DNA of 64,000 nt. Origin: Diadema setosum. Its lineage: Eukaryota; Echinodermata; Echinoidea; Diadematoida; Diadematidae. Shown here one piece after another: positions 60,377 through 64,000 of this stretch. Below the pieces are notes generated by a model, which was not told the origin of the DNA, did not search any database, and worked only from the letters and a program-made list of their open reading frames with translations. Where the stretch lies: contig NC_092705.1 of assembly GCF_964275005.1 (NCBI RefSeq), positions 16,271,385 through 16,335,384 of the forward strand, written 5' to 3'. The position numbers and the translations under genes are program-made. How positions within the stretch are numbered: the stretch's first letter is position 1; every line of letters begins with the position of its first letter.

Positions 60377-60389
60377 GTGAGTATAGAGT

Positions 60390-60853
60390 TTAACCCTGAT
60401 CAAGCCGGGCTTTTTTTTTGCTATGCTATGTTTATTATGTATTTCCTTGTTGTTCAACTTTTGTTTTTCCTTTGTTTCTTTATTGGAAATTGTCACCACT
60501 TCTCTATCATAATAAGCATAAAATTAATCAATGAAAATGATTAATTGTAAAAATAATCAGGTTTTTATGACTTTCATGACAGAGCACTGTTTTCCATAGG
60601 AAATGTACACAAAATCACAAAATTTTGCCTGTTTTGGGGCGACATGCCGTTACAAAAATGGGCTTTGAAAAAGTGGCTTTTGAAAAAGTATGCGCGGACC
60701 TTGCAAATTTGGTCTCAAAAGTTGCGCGAGACTTGGAACGAAGAAAGTCAAGAAGCCTCGCGACGAGGCCTTGTCGCGTAACAGAATTGTAGCGCAAAAC
60801 ATCAAGGGGGGGGGGGGGCGGATTCTGCCCCCTCCCAGCCCTTTTAGGGTTAA
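60390..60853. mobile_element. TTAACCC-type element next to a splice donor
   Basis: Left TTAACCCTGATCAAGCCGGG, right inverse CCCAGCCCTTTTAGGGTTAA. The interior near the right end (TTGGTCTCAAAAGTTGCGC, poly-G core) resembles 19256-19365. It begins 13 bp after the RBMX2 exon 2 boundary. Confidence 0.68.
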
Positions 60854-61667
60854 GTCAGCAAGGCATTCCATTTGTGCAACTATATGCATTGAATGTAGGT
60901 CCACACGATGCTTCACTTTTTGTATGTCTCTCTCTCCTTTCATTAAAGATCAAGAATCAAGGATGTGTGACAGAATGACAAATATGTCATTGCTGGGGTG
61001 ACAAGACCTTGTATCTCAAAACTAAATGAACATGACTTTTTTTGATTAATGGTCAGGTAATCAGTTAAGTGATGTCCTGTCCAAATCCTAGCTGTCTGAC
61101 CCCCAAAATAAAGCCACCACGGCATGCCAGAGAGAGACTACATGTATCCCATTTGATGTAGTGCTTTGGCCGCCATGTTTTTTTTTTTTTTTTTTTTTTT
61201 TGCTCTCCTGAATATTTAACATTTTGTGGATACTGGTCTTGTTGCCCAAGGGACCATAGGCTTGCATCTTGGAAGAAGTTGCACAGAAAATGTTTTGCCA
61301 CATTAATTTTGTCACGAAGTCATGCACATGTTCAATTTGTATTTGCATTATCATTGTCACTTTTGTGTATGATTGGCAGGTTAAAACATTCAAAGAAATT
61401 GTGATGTGGTAGTGAGTTGATAGAGCAGAACAAAAGTGCAAATTCATGGTGGTAGTTAAAGTTAAATCATGCTTTGAATTTGGCTATTGGACTAAAACAA
61501 ACAAAATATGGGCACACCTTTGCTTGTGTGTGTGTCAGCTTACATCCATTTCAGGATAACTGACCGTTCGGGCACATGCTGTATCACTCGCATTAATGCA
61601 ATTTGTGTAATTCACTGACATGATTTAAATCACCTTCGTGAATTCTGGCCAATGTGTTTACAAACAG

Positions 61668-61797
61668 GTATGGAGAAATAGTGAACATCAACCTGGTGCG
61701 AGATAAAAAGACAGGCAAATCTAAGGGGTACTGCTTCATTGCATATGAAGACCAGCGCAGCACGATACTGGCAGTGGACAATTTCAATGGTATCAAA
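61668..61797 (+). CDS. RBMX2: RBMX2 exon 3, RNP1
   Basis: 130 bp: G completing Gln, then [51 protein letters not shown] is RNP1, with the aromatic residues that stack on RNA bases. Acceptor ACAAACAG, donor GTAAGT. Confidence 0.95.
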
Positions 61798-62099
61798 GTA
61801 AGTGAGAAATTGAATGTGACATAATTATATCACCATATGTCTGTTTGATTACAGTGGTAATTGAAATGTGATGAAGAGTTGCATGTGTTGCTGAGACCAA
61901 ATTGATGTCACAAGTTTTAGATAAATGTATATTCTTTCAAATGTACTCATTGTCTTTAAAATAAACGAAAGAAAAAAAAATGATAGTAAAATGCCCCTTC
62001 AAGAATCCACCAGGAGATGTATTGTAAATCAAAGTTGCATGCTTCAGCATGAGCATCACACAATTCGTGAGATACAGTATACTCCTATTAAAATGAATA

Positions 62100-62270
62100 C
62101 AGTCAACCTTGCTGAAGTCAACCTCACATAAGTTGAATAATTGCCCAAGTCAAAGGTCTTTTCAAGTTCTCTTTCTATTCTATTGATGTTAATCCCTCTT
62201 AGTCAAATTTTCTGTAAGTTGAAGCTATTTCTTCAGTCCAAATAGATTTGACATAGGCGAGGTTGGACTG
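62100..62270. mobile_element. pogo-like MITE with CAGTCAACCT ends, TA TSD
   Basis: Left CAGTCAACCTTGCTGAAGTC, right GGCGAGGTTGGACTG, TA on both sides (62098-62099, 62271-62272). It appears inserted in an older CAGTNNACTCC-type sequence: TACAGTATACTCCTATTAAA before it, GTTATAACTAAATTCTTGTT after it. Confidence 0.72.
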
Positions 62271-62508
62271 TACTGTTATAACTAAATTCTTGTTGCAACA
62301 AAGTTGAAAATTTAGGTCCCCAAAGTTTCATCTACATGTACTTATCTTTGTTTGTTTGACTCTTCAGCTACAATGAAAGAAAACAGCTGATCCTAAGAAC
62401 TTTGTAATAACTAGAGACCCCTAAAGTAGTAATTTGATTTAGACAATTCATGGACCTTTCACTGCATATTTGCTACTCTTATACCACCACCTTTTCCATC
62501 AATGACAG

Positions 62509-62683
62509 CTGAAGGGGAGAACACTGAGAGTGGACCATGTGTCAGAGTACCGCAAACCGAAGGATGATGAGGAGCTGGACGAGGCAACGCAAAAGCTTCG
62601 GGAGGAGGGATGCGCACCCAAAACACCGCCATCACAGTCAGAAGATGAGGAGGAATTCTTACTTCTGCCACCATCTGGTAAAG
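62509..62683 (+). CDS. RBMX2: RBMX2 exon 4
   Basis: 175 bp: LKGRTLRVDHVSEYRKPKDD, then EELDEATQKLREEGC and an acidic SQSEDEEEF stretch, ending SGK plus G. The first part closes the RRM fold; the VDHVSEYRKPKDDEE segment is the conserved RBMX2 extension after it. Acceptor ATGACAG, donor GTGAGG. Confidence 0.93.
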
Positions 62684-63728
62684 GTGAGGAGTGGCTGATT
62701 AAAGGGACATTCCAGACGATTTTCGTAATTTCACATCATGTAGTACATTAATCGACAACTATATGTATAGATTTGTGGAATTTATTGTGGTTCTTGAGCA
62801 GAGAAACAATACTTTGAAAAACCTTAAACAAATTACAATGAACAAGGATGATGACATAGGAGGTTCACATATTTCAGAAATGTAGGCAGTGTAATGCCAA
62901 TACAATACCGCTTGCTTGCGAGTTCACCTGTGTATAATCTATGCATGCCTTCTTCTTTTGTTCTGCTTCCTTGAGCCCCAACTCGTGCATTCTTATGGTG
63001 ACTCTGTCATGTCATCATCCTTGTTCATTGCAATTTGTTCTAAATTTTGAAAGTATTCTCATTTCTCATCCCAGTCACTATAAATTCTGAAACTATGTAC
63101 ACGGTTTCACTACTTCATAGTTATTCAAATGTAAAAATCTGAAAATCATCCAGAGGTCTCCTGTAATTTCTTTGTCCTATGGTTTATGATAACCTGCCAA
63201 ATGCTGTAATGGAAGAAATGTAGGGAAATGGCTGGGGAGGAGGGAGGAGAGAGTGCTTTTCTTTTCAAATGCCCTTAACCAGAAACTATCTGGTAAATAC
63301 TTAGTACCTAAGTCAGATTCTGATGTATTATGATACAGAACAGTATGAAATTAAAGGGAAATTAACTCAAGATACCATGAGTGGATTCAGTGAATGCAGA
63401 AATATTTGTAGAAGACAAGGCAATGAAGTTTGAAAAAAAAATCAGATGCGTCATTCAAAAGTTATGACTTTTTAGAATTTTTGTTGAATTCATGTGCTTT
63501 TATTGCAGGATAAGAAAGCTACAACAGTTTGCAATGTCATGGTAGTTTACCAATATGAAGCAGACACATTGGTAATTCCAAATACATGTATTTCTATTTC
63601 TAACTAAATTAAAAGGCCCTTGACTTATCTCCTTCACAAAATGGGGAAAATGATATTACTTTTTAACATTTAACATTTTAAACACAGATCCACAACAACT
63701 TTTGTTACACTGCATATTTCCACTTCAG

Positions 63729-64000
63729 GGCATGATGAAAAGAAGAAGCCAAAGAAAGAGAAGAAAGCCAAGAAGAAGAAGAAGAAGAAAAAGCATCAAA
63801 GCAGCGATGGAAGTGATAGTGACGACCCTAGTATACCACCAGTCAGGATCAAGAAGGAAAAGCAAGATCCAGGATACCAAAAATATGAGAAAACAAAAGG
63901 TGGGGAGGAGACAGGAAAAGTTGAGGGAGATTATGGAGGCAGAGGGAAGCACACACAGAGCAGAGGTGCAGAGCATAGAGATAGAGGCTTCTCAGGTAGT
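63729..64000 (+). CDS. RBMX2: RBMX2 exon 5, Lys-rich tail (open at window edge)
   Basis: GG completes Gly, then HDEKKKPKKEKKAKKKKKKK and a Ser/Asp stretch SSDGSDSDD, followed by KIKKEK-like and Gly/Arg-rich sequence. The frame is open for 90 codons to the last base. Low-complexity basic tails are usual in RBMX2. The AAG-rich run reads on the other strand as a spurious Leu/Phe-rich frame. Confidence 0.88.

Larger units (their letters stand above)
56648..64000 (+). other. RBMX2: RBMX2 gene, 5' part (five exons, right end open)
   Basis: Exons 56648-56652, 60209-60376, 61668-61797, 62509-62683 and 63729 to the window edge give about 250 residues in one frame. RBMX2 (yeast Ist3/Snu17 relative) is an RRM protein of the RES complex in the activated spliceosome. 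The N-terminus, RRM and following segment are very close to remembered human RBMX2 ([20 protein letters not shown]). RNP2 is at about residues 37-43 and RNP1 at 77-84. The Lys-rich tail starts after residue 160. Introns hold a LINE with two nested MITEs and two further MITEs. Head to head with EIF4A. Confidence 0.9.

Noticed and set aside
63725-63976. Leu/Phe-rich frame on the minus strand
   Set aside because: It is the antisense of the Lys-rich RBMX2 exon.

Overview
This is nuclear DNA of an animal. It is AT-rich, its genes are split by long introns, and most of the rest is transposon debris. The proteins and the repeat families (a tRNA-derived SINE, several non-LTR retrotransposon tails, very many MITEs) fit a marine invertebrate, most likely a deuterostome such as an echinoderm. 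That placement is inference. I see no bacterial gene, viral element, CRISPR array or operon.

Three host genes can be read exon by exon. (1) The last three coding exons of RFC4, a subunit of the replication factor C clamp loader, lie on + at 6014-8718; its earlier exons are not in the window. (2) A complete EIF4A gene of the EIF4A1/EIF4A2 type (DEAD-box translation initiation helicase) lies on - from the start codon at 45235 to the stop at 16828, nine coding exons giving 421 residues with no broken frame. (3) The 5' part of RBMX2, an RRM protein of the spliceosome, lies on + from a proposed start at 56648 and runs off the right edge. RFC4 and EIF4A are tail to tail, as RFC4 and EIF4A2 are in human. 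EIF4A and RBMX2 are head to head.

Layout: 1-6013 RFC4 intron or flank; 6014-8718 RFC4 end; 8719-16677 repeat-filled convergent intergenic DNA (nested pogo-type MITE and LINE, 6-bp-TSD MITE, SINE); 16678-45330 EIF4A, whose introns hold most of the mobile DNA, including two large related elements (29717-34607 and 37227-40583) packed with copies of a GTTTCGGA-type motif, the second nested in a third element; 45331-56640 intergenic DNA with LINE tails, AT repeats, hairpins and a second copy of the EIF4A first exon and promoter (53100-54385); 56648-64000 RBMX2, with a twice-interrupted LINE in its first intron.

The most interesting points are the duplicated, still open EIF4A first exon, the pair of iterated-motif DNA elements with 4-bp target duplications, the RFC4/EIF4A microsynteny, a MITE family with 6-bp target duplications, and a duplicated splice acceptor in EIF4A.
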